A DNA stretch of 35,532 nucleotides, taken from assembly GCA_050293885.1 (NCBI GenBank), contig JBNKNO010000034.1:1-35532 (forward strand). The letters are read 5' to 3'. How positions within the stretch are numbered: position 1 is the first letter of the stretch; every line of letters starts with the position of its first letter. Below, one piece after another: positions 16,373-23,024 of the stretch. The notes under the pieces are model-generated. The model had not been told where the DNA came from and ran no database searches. It saw only the letters and a program-made list of their open reading frames with translations. Source of the DNA: Nitrogeniibacter sp050293885 (GTDB taxonomy: Bacteria > Pseudomonadota > Gammaproteobacteria > Burkholderiales > Rhodocyclaceae). The position numbers and the translations under genes are program-made.

Positions 16373-16582
16373 TCAGGATTCGATCACCATGAATTTTTCA
16401 CGTGGGGCGTCGCAATTGGGGCAGGTCCAGTGCTCGGGCAGTGCCGAAAACGGCGTGCCGGGCGGGATCTGCCATACCGGGTCGCCGGCGGCGGGGTCAT
16501 ACACCTGCCAGCAGATGCCGCATTCGAGCTGGGCATCGTCGGCGATACGGGTGTTGTCTCCCAGAAAACTGCCTTCGAACAT
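16373..16582 (-). CDS. hoxR: HoxR/HupI, rubredoxin
   Basis: This 69-residue rubredoxin has the two iron-binding knuckles CGIC (Cys21, Cys24) and CPNC (Cys54, Cys57), with the aromatic residues Trp25, Tyr28 and Phe45 around them. HoxR/HupI rubredoxins inside hydrogenase operons are linked to assembly of the small subunit's Fe-S clusters in the presence of oxygen. The gene starts 38 bases after hoxQ and is followed two bases later by hoxT. Confidence 0.95.
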   Translation of the reverse strand: MFEGSFLGDNTRIADDAQLECGICWQVYDPAAGDPVWQIPPGTPFSALPEHWTCPNCDAPREKFMVIES

Positions 16583-16620
16583 GAACTTCTCTCCTCAAAC
16601 CGGTGCGGCCGGGCCACGCC

Positions 16621-17472
16621 TCAATCTTCGCGCAGCGCGTCTATCCATTCCTCAAGACGCTCGATACTGTCAGCGTAATCCTCTTCGGCGGCCGGTGCCA
16701 CGTCGGGCAACGCGGTCACTTCGATGGTATTGAGAATCAGCTTGTCGGTGCTGTTGAAATACTGCACCCACCATGTGTCGCGCAAACGCGTGCGCGTGAT
16801 GCGGCAGTTGCCGTAGCCGCGCGAGAGAATCACCACCGGGCCAACCCCCAGGCAGATGCCCAGATAGTCGAGATCTTCGGGCGTCATCGGCAGCAGCGTG
16901 AGGTTGACGATATGCGCCGGATCGCCCGCCTGCCGGGTGTTGATCGCCTCGTCGAGCTCGCTGAGCACGGCCGGCGCGTTCATGACACCGTCGGACGGCG
17001 CCGGGCGTTCGACGCGCGTGACCGACGCGGCTTGCGCGGCCGCGGTCAAGGCATCCGGAACGGGGCCGGCCTCGACACGGTCGATGGTGCCCCGATCGCC
17101 GGCGCGGCTGTCGGACAGTACCCGCCATACCCCGGCAAACACGGTTTCCTGAATCCACAGCGGCACTTCACCCGCCACGGTGGCGCTCACCTCGCCCTCC
17201 CCCAACGCCTCGTTCACCAGCTTGCGCACCGGCACGGCGAGCGCGGCGAGATCGACCGACACCGGCTGGCCGAACGGCACACGCTTCATCTGATCGACCA
17301 GATCCTGCAGCACCGCCACGGCGGCATCGCGCACGGCCGGGTCTTCACTGTCGGGGAACTGCGGCGGCTGGAACGTCGCCATGTCGCCGGGCGCGGCGAT
17401 GTATTCGAGGGCTTCGTCTTCTTGTTGCGAACCGGGGCCGAAGCTGACCACCGGGATGGGAAATTCTTTCAT
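16621..17472 (-). CDS. hoxQ: HoxQ/HupH, hydrogenase maturation protein
   Basis: This 283-residue HupH-family protein has the C-terminal block GDPAHIVNLTLLPMTPEDL, then ILSRGYGNCRITRT and TWWVQYFNSTDKLILNTIEV. HoxQ and HoxO act as chaperones of the immature small subunit in Cupriavidus, apparently holding it back from Tat export until it is ready. The gene follows hoxO by 11 bases. Confidence 0.92.
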   Translation of the reverse strand: MKEFPIPVVSFGPGSQQEDEALEYIAAPGDMATFQPPQFPDSEDPAVRDAAVAVLQDLVDQMKRVPFGQPVSVDLAALAVPVRKLVNEALGEGEVSATVAGEVPLWIQETVFAGVWRVLSDSRAGDRGTIDRVEAGPVPDALTAAAQAASVTRVERPAPSDGVMNAPAVLSELDEAINTRQAGDPAHIVNLTLLPMTPEDLDYLGICLGVGPVVILSRGYGNCRITRTRLRDTWWVQYFNSTDKLILNTIEVTALPDVAPAAEEDYADSIERLEEWIDALRED

Positions 17473-17483
17473 GGGGTCGCTCC

Positions 17484-17942
17484 TCAGTGACAGCCGCCGG
17501 CCGACGGGCCGCGAACCGGAATGCCGATGCTCGGCGCGCGTTGCGTCGGCTCGCCCAGCTTGCGTTCGATGGCGGCCACCAGATAGCCCCAGTCGAGCAT
17601 ACCTTCGACCACGCCGACGTACTCGCCACCACGCCGGAACAGCATGGCCGGAAAACGACGGATGCCGAAGCGCTCGGACAGCGCCTTGCTCGCCTCGCCA
17701 TCGGCCACGCCGGCGCGCACCGGTTTGCCCACCGACTTGAGCGCCTCGGGCAGCACCACGGCCACATCCCAGCCCTCGGGCGTGCGCACCACGTCATCGA
17801 CCAACAGCGTCAGGCTGTCTCCCGCGGCATCGCCAAAAGTCTGCGCCGCGGCCACGTCGAGCGTGGCAATGTCGTGATCGCGGGTGAGACGCTCAAGCAG
17901 CACGCTGAAGCGTTCCGCGTCCGGGCTCAGTACTTCATCCAT
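17484..17942 (-). CDS. hoxO: HoxO/HupG, HyaE-type thioredoxin-like chaperone
   Basis: This is a 152-residue protein. The ATG at 17942 (MDEVLSPDAERF) is preferred over an upstream in-frame ATG because it follows the hoxL stop by one base. The thioredoxin-like fold is suggested by SERFGIRRFPAMLFRRGGEY with a cis-proline position, but there is no CxxC active site, as usual for HyaE/HupG. It is proposed to act on the small-subunit precursor together with HoxQ. The C-terminus ends in GGCH. Confidence 0.9.
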   Translation of the reverse strand: MDEVLSPDAERFSVLLERLTRDHDIATLDVAAAQTFGDAAGDSLTLLVDDVVRTPEGWDVAVVLPEALKSVGKPVRAGVADGEASKALSERFGIRRFPAMLFRRGGEYVGVVEGMLDWGYLVAAIERKLGEPTQRAPSIGIPVRGPSAGGCH

Positions 17943-17943
17943 C

Positions 17944-18249
17944 TCAGGCTCCCTTGAGAAAATCAGGCAATTGCGGTTCACGCCCGACCAGATCGCCAAA
18001 CGCGGCGTCCACATCGGCGGCTTCACCACGCATGACGGCACCCACCGCATCGAGCGCATCGCGCACGCAGGCCGCGCGCGCTTCGTCGATCAGCTCACGC
18101 GCCACATCGAGAAAAACCAGCACCCAGGCGCCCTCCGGCTGAGGGCCCACCAGCAGCAGATCGACGTCCCGGCGCTGGCCGTGGCGATCCATGCAGCGCG
18201 CCGTGGCACCGTCACACGCGAGCACCTGCATCGGCTCACCAATGCACAT
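17944..18249 (-). CDS. hoxL: HoxL/HupF, HypC-like chaperone dedicated to HoxG
   Basis: This 101-residue protein starts MCIGEPMQVL, keeping the exposed Cys2 of HypC-type proteins. It is longer than HypC because of a C-terminal helical extension (VARELIDEARAACVRDALDA). In Cupriavidus and Rhizobium the HypC-like HoxL/HupF is specific for the oxygen-tolerant enzyme and protects the iron group. It lies two bases after hoxM and one base before hoxO. Confidence 0.92.
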   Translation of the reverse strand: MCIGEPMQVLACDGATARCMDRHGQRRDVDLLLVGPQPEGAWVLVFLDVARELIDEARAACVRDALDAVGAVMRGEAADVDAAFGDLVGREPQLPDFLKGA

Positions 18250-18251
18250 GC

Positions 18252-18890
18252 TCAGCGCTCCGCGTCGGTGGCATGACCGTCGGCCATGCGGGCAAGAAAG
18301 CGCTCATCGCCGATCCGGCAGGCGGCTTCCTCCGCGGGCCGGCCGGCCTCGTAGGCGTGCAGATCGAGCGGCGACGATGCGGCATCGGTGATCGCCCGCG
18401 GCAGCGGATCGACGCCCCACTCGCGCAGTTTTTCGAGCGCCAGCGACAACGCCTCGGGCAGGCGCGCGCGCACCTCGGGGCGCAGACTGCCGCCGTAGTC
18501 TTCCAGCTCGCACGGCTGCACGCCGATGAGCGTGAGCGACTCGGGCAAGCCGTCCATGAGCATGGCGGACGAGAGCACTTCCTGGAATCCGGTCTGGTGC
18601 AGGCTCATCTTCTTTGCACCCATGAAGCGCGGCACGTCGTCGCCTTCGATGACACGCAAGCTGCCCGGCGCGAGTCCGTAGTCGATGGCATCGAACACGA
18701 TCAGGTGGCTGGCGGCGGTGACATAGGGCAGCAGGTACAGCCCCTGCGTGCCGCCATCCATCACCGTCACGTTGTCCGGCATTTCCCACCCGGCCCGCAG
18801 CGCTTCGACACAGCGCACGCCAAAGCCCTCATCGGCCCACAGCAGGTTGCCGATACCCAGAATCAGAATGGAATTGTCAGCGTCGCTCAC
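18252..18890 (-). CDS. hoxM: HoxM/HupD, hydrogenase large-subunit endopeptidase
   Basis: This 212-residue HybD-type protease has the nickel-sensing residues at the expected spacing: Glu21 in WADEGFG, Asp67 in IVFDAID and His98 in SLHQTGFQE. It would remove the 15-residue tail of HoxG after the final DPCxxCxxH histidine. The start is GTG at 18890 with a GAGAGG-like ribosome binding site. The C-terminus is extended by about 40 residues compared with short family members. It is the first gene of the accessory operon and has its own sigma-54 promoter module. Confidence 0.94.
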   Translation of the reverse strand: MSDADNSILILGIGNLLWADEGFGVRCVEALRAGWEMPDNVTVMDGGTQGLYLLPYVTAASHLIVFDAIDYGLAPGSLRVIEGDDVPRFMGAKKMSLHQTGFQEVLSSAMLMDGLPESLTLIGVQPCELEDYGGSLRPEVRARLPEALSLALEKLREWGVDPLPRAITDAASSPLDLHAYEAGRPAEEAACRIGDERFLARMADGHATDAER

Positions 18891-18929
18891 GCCCGGCCTC
18901 TCGATTCGTTGTTACACGAACCGTTACAC

Positions 18930-18945
18930 AGCACACACCGTGCCA
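18930..18945 (-). promoter_or_regulatory. Sigma-54 promoter of the hoxM operon
   Basis: The minus strand reads TGGCACG-GTGT-GTGCT. The -24 half is a perfect TGGCACG, and the invariant GG and GC are separated by exactly ten bases. Transcription would begin about 30 bases above the hoxM GTG. The role of sigma-54 here is supported by the HoxA gene at the end of the same operon. Confidence 0.75.
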
Positions 18946-18974
18946 CTCGGCACCGCCGGCTCGGAACGTCGAAC

Positions 18975-18987
18975 AATCAAGGCATTA
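18975..18987. promoter_or_regulatory. IHF site upstream of hoxM
   Basis: AATCAAGGCATTA matches the IHF consensus WATCAANNNNTTR at every defined position. It starts 30 bases above the end of the -24 box, where IHF bending would bring an upstream activator to sigma-54 polymerase. The same offset occurs at hoxK. Confidence 0.7.
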
Positions 18988-19050
18988 CGAGGATATTGCG
19001 TTCAGGAAAGTGGGCTCGGGCAATGCCGGCGCGGTCACGCGGCACACAAA

Positions 19051-19069
19051 GCGGAAACTTTGTTTCCAC
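19051..19069. promoter_or_regulatory. Candidate HoxA activator site upstream of hoxM
   Basis: GCGGAAACTTTGTTTCCAC contains the perfect palindrome GGAAAC-TTT-GTTTCC (19053-19067). It is 15/19 identical to the repeat at 24274-24292 upstream of hoxK, and nothing else explains the conservation. It begins 11 bases beyond the stop of the HigA-like gene. Binding by HoxA is inferred from its position in a sigma-54 module. Confidence 0.6.
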
Positions 19070-19079
19070 CCCACCCGGA

Positions 19080-19442
19080 TCAGTCCATGGCGACAACGAG
19101 GCATGAGGATGCGATCAAGCGCCAGGTCTGATGCACATCCCAAGCCGACTGCATGGCCATCCACAGCTGCGGATCGGTACGAAAGTAAAGACTCAGCCGG
19201 ATGGCGGTATCCGGCGTGAAGCCACGCCGGCCACGCACGAGTTCGTTGACGCGGCGACGCGAGATGCCGAGCGCGCTCGCCAGCGCCTCTTGCGAGATGC
19301 CGGCCGGACGCATGAAGCGGGATTCGAGAAAGCGCCCCGGATGCACGGGCCGACGCCCCACGCCCGCATGGTGTGGATGGCGAACTGCGCGCTCAGGAAA
19401 AAGGTCGCGCGGACTTGCGTCCGCGCGCTGCATCGCATTCAT
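19080..19442 (-). CDS. HigA-family antitoxin-like helix-turn-helix protein
   Basis: This is about 120 residues if translation starts at the ATG at 19442. Another ATG lies three codons later, and the upstream in-frame extension is not family-like. The core is recognisable as HigA/VapI: RPVHPGRFLESRF, then SQEALASALGISRRRVNELV and RGRRGFTPDTAIRLSLYF, with TDPQLWMAMQSAWDV near the end. Such proteins bind their own promoter and neutralise a HigB RNase. No intact higB is seen on either side, so it is an orphan antitoxin, a regulator, or a relic. It lies between hoxZ and hoxM, where Cupriavidus has no gene. The start codon and ribosome binding site are weak. Confidence 0.7.
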   Translation of the reverse strand: MNAMQRADASPRDLFPERAVRHPHHAGVGRRPVHPGRFLESRFMRPAGISQEALASALGISRRRVNELVRGRRGFTPDTAIRLSLYFRTDPQLWMAMQSAWDVHQTWRLIASSCLVVAMD

Positions 19443-19634
19443 CGCTTGCAAAGTAGAGGTAACCACTGACGCGGAGTCAGGCGAGGCGCTAGGCACACCT
19501 CGCACACTCCCTATACAAGTCTCATGCCAGCGCCATGGCGCCTTGGATATCAATACCTTAGCGAAAGCAGGCGCTGGCGCATCGCCAAGCTCGCAACCGG
19601 CGAAACGCCTCAAGCGGAAAGCAGCTTGCCACGC

Positions 19635-20252
19635 TCACCAGAGCTTGAAGCGACTTCCGCTGGGCGCCATGGGCGCGATTCGCCCGCCCCCGTCATCAAC
19701 GAGGTAGCCGCCTTTGGCGGCGTCGTTGAGCAGATCGCGCAGCATGTCGCGATCCAGTGGCATGGTGCGATCCAGCAGGTCGACATCGACCGGATGCTGC
19801 CGCATGGTTTCCACCCAGTCGAGCAATTCGACCGAGACGGGATACTTCGCCAGATTGGGGGATTTGAGCAAGCGGATATGCTTGCCGGCCCAGGGTGCGC
19901 GGGGCGCAGCCGGTGCGTCCGGCGCGGCCTGAGGGGCGATGCGGGTGGCTCCGGAGACCCGCGTCTCGATGCTGTCGAACAAGCGATTGAGGCGGCCGGC
20001 CTTGAGCGGTTTGGTCAGAATCTGCAGCCCCGCCGAGGTGAGCTCCAGCGTCTGGTCGAGACAGGCAACACGCGGATCGTCGAGCTTGTCCGGCGGGGTA
20101 TGCCATTGCTCGCGCGTCAGATCCACCAGCCACAGATCCGCTTCGGCAAAGGTGTCCGCCCAGCCCCAGGCCCGTGGCCGCAGCTTCATCGTCGACCGAA
20201 TGAGCGTGAGATCCCTGTCTTCCAGGTCGTCCGTACCGATCTTCATCTGCAT
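19635..20252 (-). CDS. Uncharacterised protein with receiver-like N-terminus, between hoxZ and hoxM
   Basis: This is a 205-residue protein. The ATG at 20252 is chosen because GAGGAG lies eight bases upstream. I do not recognise the family. Residues 1-95 have a pattern like a degenerate response-regulator receiver: the strand ADLWLVDL (with Asp44 near the phosphoacceptor place), a strand RVACLD, and QILTKPLKAGRLNRLF with Lys81-Pro82 as in receivers. A proline/alanine linker follows at about 103-120. Residues 125-200 are helical with a possible winged-helix look (VELLDWVETMRQHP, then LRDLLNDAAKGGYLVDDGGG). It follows the hoxKGZ terminator and precedes the HigA-like gene. A regulatory role is possible but unproven. 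Confidence 0.75.
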   Translation of the reverse strand: MQMKIGTDDLEDRDLTLIRSTMKLRPRAWGWADTFAEADLWLVDLTREQWHTPPDKLDDPRVACLDQTLELTSAGLQILTKPLKAGRLNRLFDSIETRVSGATRIAPQAAPDAPAAPRAPWAGKHIRLLKSPNLAKYPVSVELLDWVETMRQHPVDVDLLDRTMPLDRDMLRDLLNDAAKGGYLVDDGGGRIAPMAPSGSRFKLW

Positions 20253-20308
20253 GTTGCTCACTCCTCTACCAGAATGAATGCGCGAACAAGCGTAGATGAC
20301 ATCGGCAC

Positions 20309-20338
20309 AAAAAAAGGCGACACATGTCACGCGTCGCC
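20309..20338 (-). terminator. Intrinsic terminator after hoxZ
   Basis: On the minus strand GGCGAC (20338-20333), an 11-base loop and GTCGCC (20321-20316) form a GC-rich stem followed by seven T residues (20315-20309). It lies 30-59 bases downstream of the hoxZ stop and would end the hoxKGZ transcript, which explains why hoxM has its own promoter. Confidence 0.75.
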
Positions 20339-20367
20339 CCATTTTCTACCCGTTTGGCAAACCCGAT

Positions 20368-21093
20368 TCAGTTCTTGAACATGCGAAAACCACTGATCAT
20401 GGTGCTGATGATGCTCTGGCGCCCCATGATGTCTTCGCGAATGGCGGCATACACATGCAGCATCACGAAGCAGATGATCACCCACATGCCCACGTGGTGC
20501 CAGGTATGCACATCCTGCGACTGGCCGAACAACGGAATCACCCAGCTGGTGAACAGCGCGTGCGCCCAGTGGCCTTCCTGCGCACCTTCGCCATACAGCG
20601 CGAATCCGGTCGCGATCATGAACACCGCCATCAGCAGAAAACCGAAGAACATCGAGATGCGCGCCAGCGGATTGTGGCCGACGTAGCGGTTTGGATAGGG
20701 GCGCATGAAGCTGTACCACTTGAGCATGGAGAACAGCTCGCGCCAGTAGGCGGCGGTGAAGATCGGCACGCTGAACAGCTCGCGCGCATGATGATTGCCG
20801 GCGATGGCCCAATAGGCGCGTCCGAGCAATCCGACCGCGAGCACGTAACCCGCCGCGAAGTGCGCGAAACGGATGTAGCCCATCAGAAAGTTGGCGCTGG
20901 CCTCGCCGGGCACCGATGGCAGCGGCGAGCCGATGAAATAGCCGGTGATGGCCAGCACCGTGATCGCCAGCGCGTTGATCCAGTGCCAGATGCGCACCGG
21001 GGCTTCGTACACGTAGATCGACTTGATGCTGGTCGCCCGGGCGACCGCGTTGTCATCGACCCCGGTGACGTCCGCCAGATTATGAGAAGACAT
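20368..21093 (-). CDS. hoxZ: HoxZ, di-haem cytochrome b anchor
   Basis: This 241-residue integral membrane protein connects the hydrogenase to the quinone pool. Four transmembrane helices are visible: IWHWINALAITVLAITGYFI, then FAHFAAGYVLAVGLLG, ISMFFGFLLMAVFMIATGFA and HHVGMWVIICFVMLHVYAA. Histidines in or next to these helices (WHW, RFAHF, WHH, LHVY) are suitable haem ligands. VYEAPVRIWHWINA is the typical Ni/Fe-hydrogenase b-type cytochrome start. It lies 75 bases after hoxG and is followed by a terminator. Confidence 0.95.
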   Translation of the reverse strand: MSSHNLADVTGVDDNAVARATSIKSIYVYEAPVRIWHWINALAITVLAITGYFIGSPLPSVPGEASANFLMGYIRFAHFAAGYVLAVGLLGRAYWAIAGNHHARELFSVPIFTAAYWRELFSMLKWYSFMRPYPNRYVGHNPLARISMFFGFLLMAVFMIATGFALYGEGAQEGHWAHALFTSWVIPLFGQSQDVHTWHHVGMWVIICFVMLHVYAAIREDIMGRQSIISTMISGFRMFKN

Positions 21094-21168
21094 GTTTCAC
21101 CTCCGTGGTTGGCGACGGTGGGCAGGCATTCGGCAGTGCGCCGGATGAACACCCACCGCCCCCGGGCA

Positions 21169-23022
21169 TCAACGAACCTTGACCTTGGCCATTTCCTGAC
21201 CGTCCGGACTCATCACGTGCGTCGAGCACGCCAGACACGGATCGAAGGAGTGGATGGAACGCAGGATTTCCAGCGGCTCTTCCGCCTTCGCCACCGGCGT
21301 GTTCATGAGCGAGGCCTCGAAGGCGCCGATCTGGCCCTTGCCGTCACGCGGGCTGCCGTTCCAGGTGGTGGGCACCACGCACTGGTAGTTCTCGATCTTG
21401 CCGTCCTTGATCTTGATCCAGTGCCCGAGCATGCCGCGCGGCGCGGCGACGGTACCGACGCCCTTGGCCTCTTTCGGCCACGAGGACGGATCCCACTTGT
21501 CGACGTTGGCGGTCGAACTGTCGCCAGCCTTGATGTTGCCGATCAGCTCGTTGAAGTCGTCCATCATCATCTCGCCGCAGTACTGGCCTTCGAGCGCGCG
21601 GGCGAGGGTGCGGCCGATGGTGGTCGGTAGCAGTTGCTTGAGCGAGTAGTCGGTTTCCGGCATGCCCAGCAGTTTCGGGATGTCCCGGTTGATCATGCGC
21701 GCGGAGAAGTCCACCTGCTCCTTCACCCGCTGGCAGTACTGGTTGCCCTTGACCGCGTGCATGTAGCCGAGGATGTAGCGTGACAGCGGCCCCACTTCCA
21801 TCGCATGCCCGCGCCAGCGCGGCGACTTGATCCACGAGTACTTGGCCGACTCGTCCAGTTCCTCGATGCGCGTGCGGGTGCCCTTGGTGTTGGCGCCGAG
21901 CTGGTAGTTGGGCTCGGTGATGCCGTCCCACGGATGTAGGCCCTTGTTCTCGTCCGGGTAGGTGTACCAGGAGTGATTGACGAACTCCTGCACCTGCTCG
22001 GGATCGCGCGGATCGATTTCGTGGATCTCGTCCCAGTTGCCGTTGATGATGGCGCCGCCCGGCAGCTGCTGGGTGCTGTGGTCGTAGGCGACTTTCTCGT
22101 AGGTGCCGTAGTCGCTCACGTTGAGCGCCGACAGCCCGCCGCCATACAGCCAGCCGGCCTGCTTGTAGATGGTGCCGATGGCCAGCACGTCGGGGATGTA
22201 GACGTTCTTGTTGAACTCGATCATCTCCTCGATGCGCGCCTTGACGAAGTTGAGCCGCTCCATGTTGATCGCGCCCACCGCGCCGGTGCTGTCCACGTTG
22301 ATGGCACAGGGCACGCCACCCACCAGGTAGTTCGGGTGCGGGTTCTTGCCGCCGAAGATGGTGTGCACCTTCACCCATTCCTTCTGCAGATCGAGCGCTT
22401 CGAGGTAGTGCGCCACCGCCATCAGGTTGGCTTCGGGCGGCAGCTTGTAAGCCGGATTGCCCCAGTAGCCGTTCATGAACGGGCCGAGTTGGNNNNNNNN
22501 NNNNNNNNNNNNNNNNNNNNNNNNNNNNNNNNNNNNNNNNNNNNNNNNNNNNNNNNNNNNNNNNNNNNNNNNNNNNNNNNNNNNNNNNNNTGTCTGGCGC
22601 GGATCGGCACTCAGCGCCGACACCACGTCCACCCAGTCGAGCGCATGCAGGTGATAGAAGTGCACCGCGTGGTCATGCACCTGCAGCGTCTTGGCCATGA
22701 TCTCGCGGATCAGATGCGCGTTTTTCGGAATCTGGATCCCCAGCGCATCCTCCACCGCGCGCACCGAGGTCAGCGCATGGCAGCCTGTGCACACCCCGCA
22801 GATACGTTCGACAAAAGCCCAGGCATCGCGCGGGTCGCGCCCTTTGAGGATCACTTCCAGACCGCGCCACATGGTGCCGGTAGACACCGCGTTGCGGATC
22901 ACGTTGTTTTCATCGAGGTTCACCTCGACCCGCATGTGGCCTTCGATCCGCGTCACCGGATCGACCACCACGCGCTGGCCGGTGTTGTCCATCGTGAAAC
23001 CCTGCGTCTCGTAAACACCCAT
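21169..23022 (-). CDS. hoxG: HoxG, [NiFe]-hydrogenase large subunit (contains N gap)
   Basis: This is a 617-residue frame, counting 33 unknown residues (145-177) in the N run. The nickel-binding pairs are present: RICGVC with Cys75 and Cys78, and DPCLAC close to the C-terminus. RIEGH (Glu27) and the L2 histidine region are intact. After the last cysteine and STH comes the tail VMSPDGQEMAKVKVR, the peptide HoxM removes. GTVAAPRGMLGHW and NYQCVVPTTWN are conserved large-subunit blocks. The ATG at 23022 has GGGAGA upstream and lies two bases after hoxK. The enzyme oxidises H2 at the periplasmic face of the membrane. The close match to Cupriavidus HoxG, from memory, supports group 1d. Confidence 0.96.
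   Translation of the reverse strand: MGVYETQGFTMDNTGQRVVVDPVTRIEGHMRVEVNLDENNVIRNAVSTGTMWRGLEVILKGRDPRDAWAFVERICGVCTGCHALTSVRAVEDALGIQIPKNAHLIREIMAKTLQVHDHAVHFYHLHALDWVDVVSALSADPRQTXXXXXXXXXXXXXXXXXXXXXXXXXXXXXXXXXQLGPFMNGYWGNPAYKLPPEANLMAVAHYLEALDLQKEWVKVHTIFGGKNPHPNYLVGGVPCAINVDSTGAVGAINMERLNFVKARIEEMIEFNKNVYIPDVLAIGTIYKQAGWLYGGGLSALNVSDYGTYEKVAYDHSTQQLPGGAIINGNWDEIHEIDPRDPEQVQEFVNHSWYTYPDENKGLHPWDGITEPNYQLGANTKGTRTRIEELDESAKYSWIKSPRWRGHAMEVGPLSRYILGYMHAVKGNQYCQRVKEQVDFSARMINRDIPKLLGMPETDYSLKQLLPTTIGRTLARALEGQYCGEMMMDDFNELIGNIKAGDSSTANVDKWDPSSWPKEAKGVGTVAAPRGMLGHWIKIKDGKIENYQCVVPTTWNGSPRDGKGQIGAFEASLMNTPVAKAEEPLEILRSIHSFDPCLACSTHVMSPDGQEMAKVKVR
22493..22590. other. Unresolved or masked sequence (98 N) within hoxG
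   Basis: The run hides about 33 codons after SADPRQT and before QLGPFMNGYWG. The reading frame is the same on both sides, and the missing length fits the family, so hoxG is probably intact. Confidence 0.95.
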
Positions 23023-23024
23023 GA

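Noticed and set aside
19443..19634. Possible higB toxin upstream of the HigA-like gene
   Set aside because: No open frame of HigB length exists. One frame gives LRVSGYLYF, faintly like a HigB strand, but is broken by stops on both sides, so it is at most a relic.
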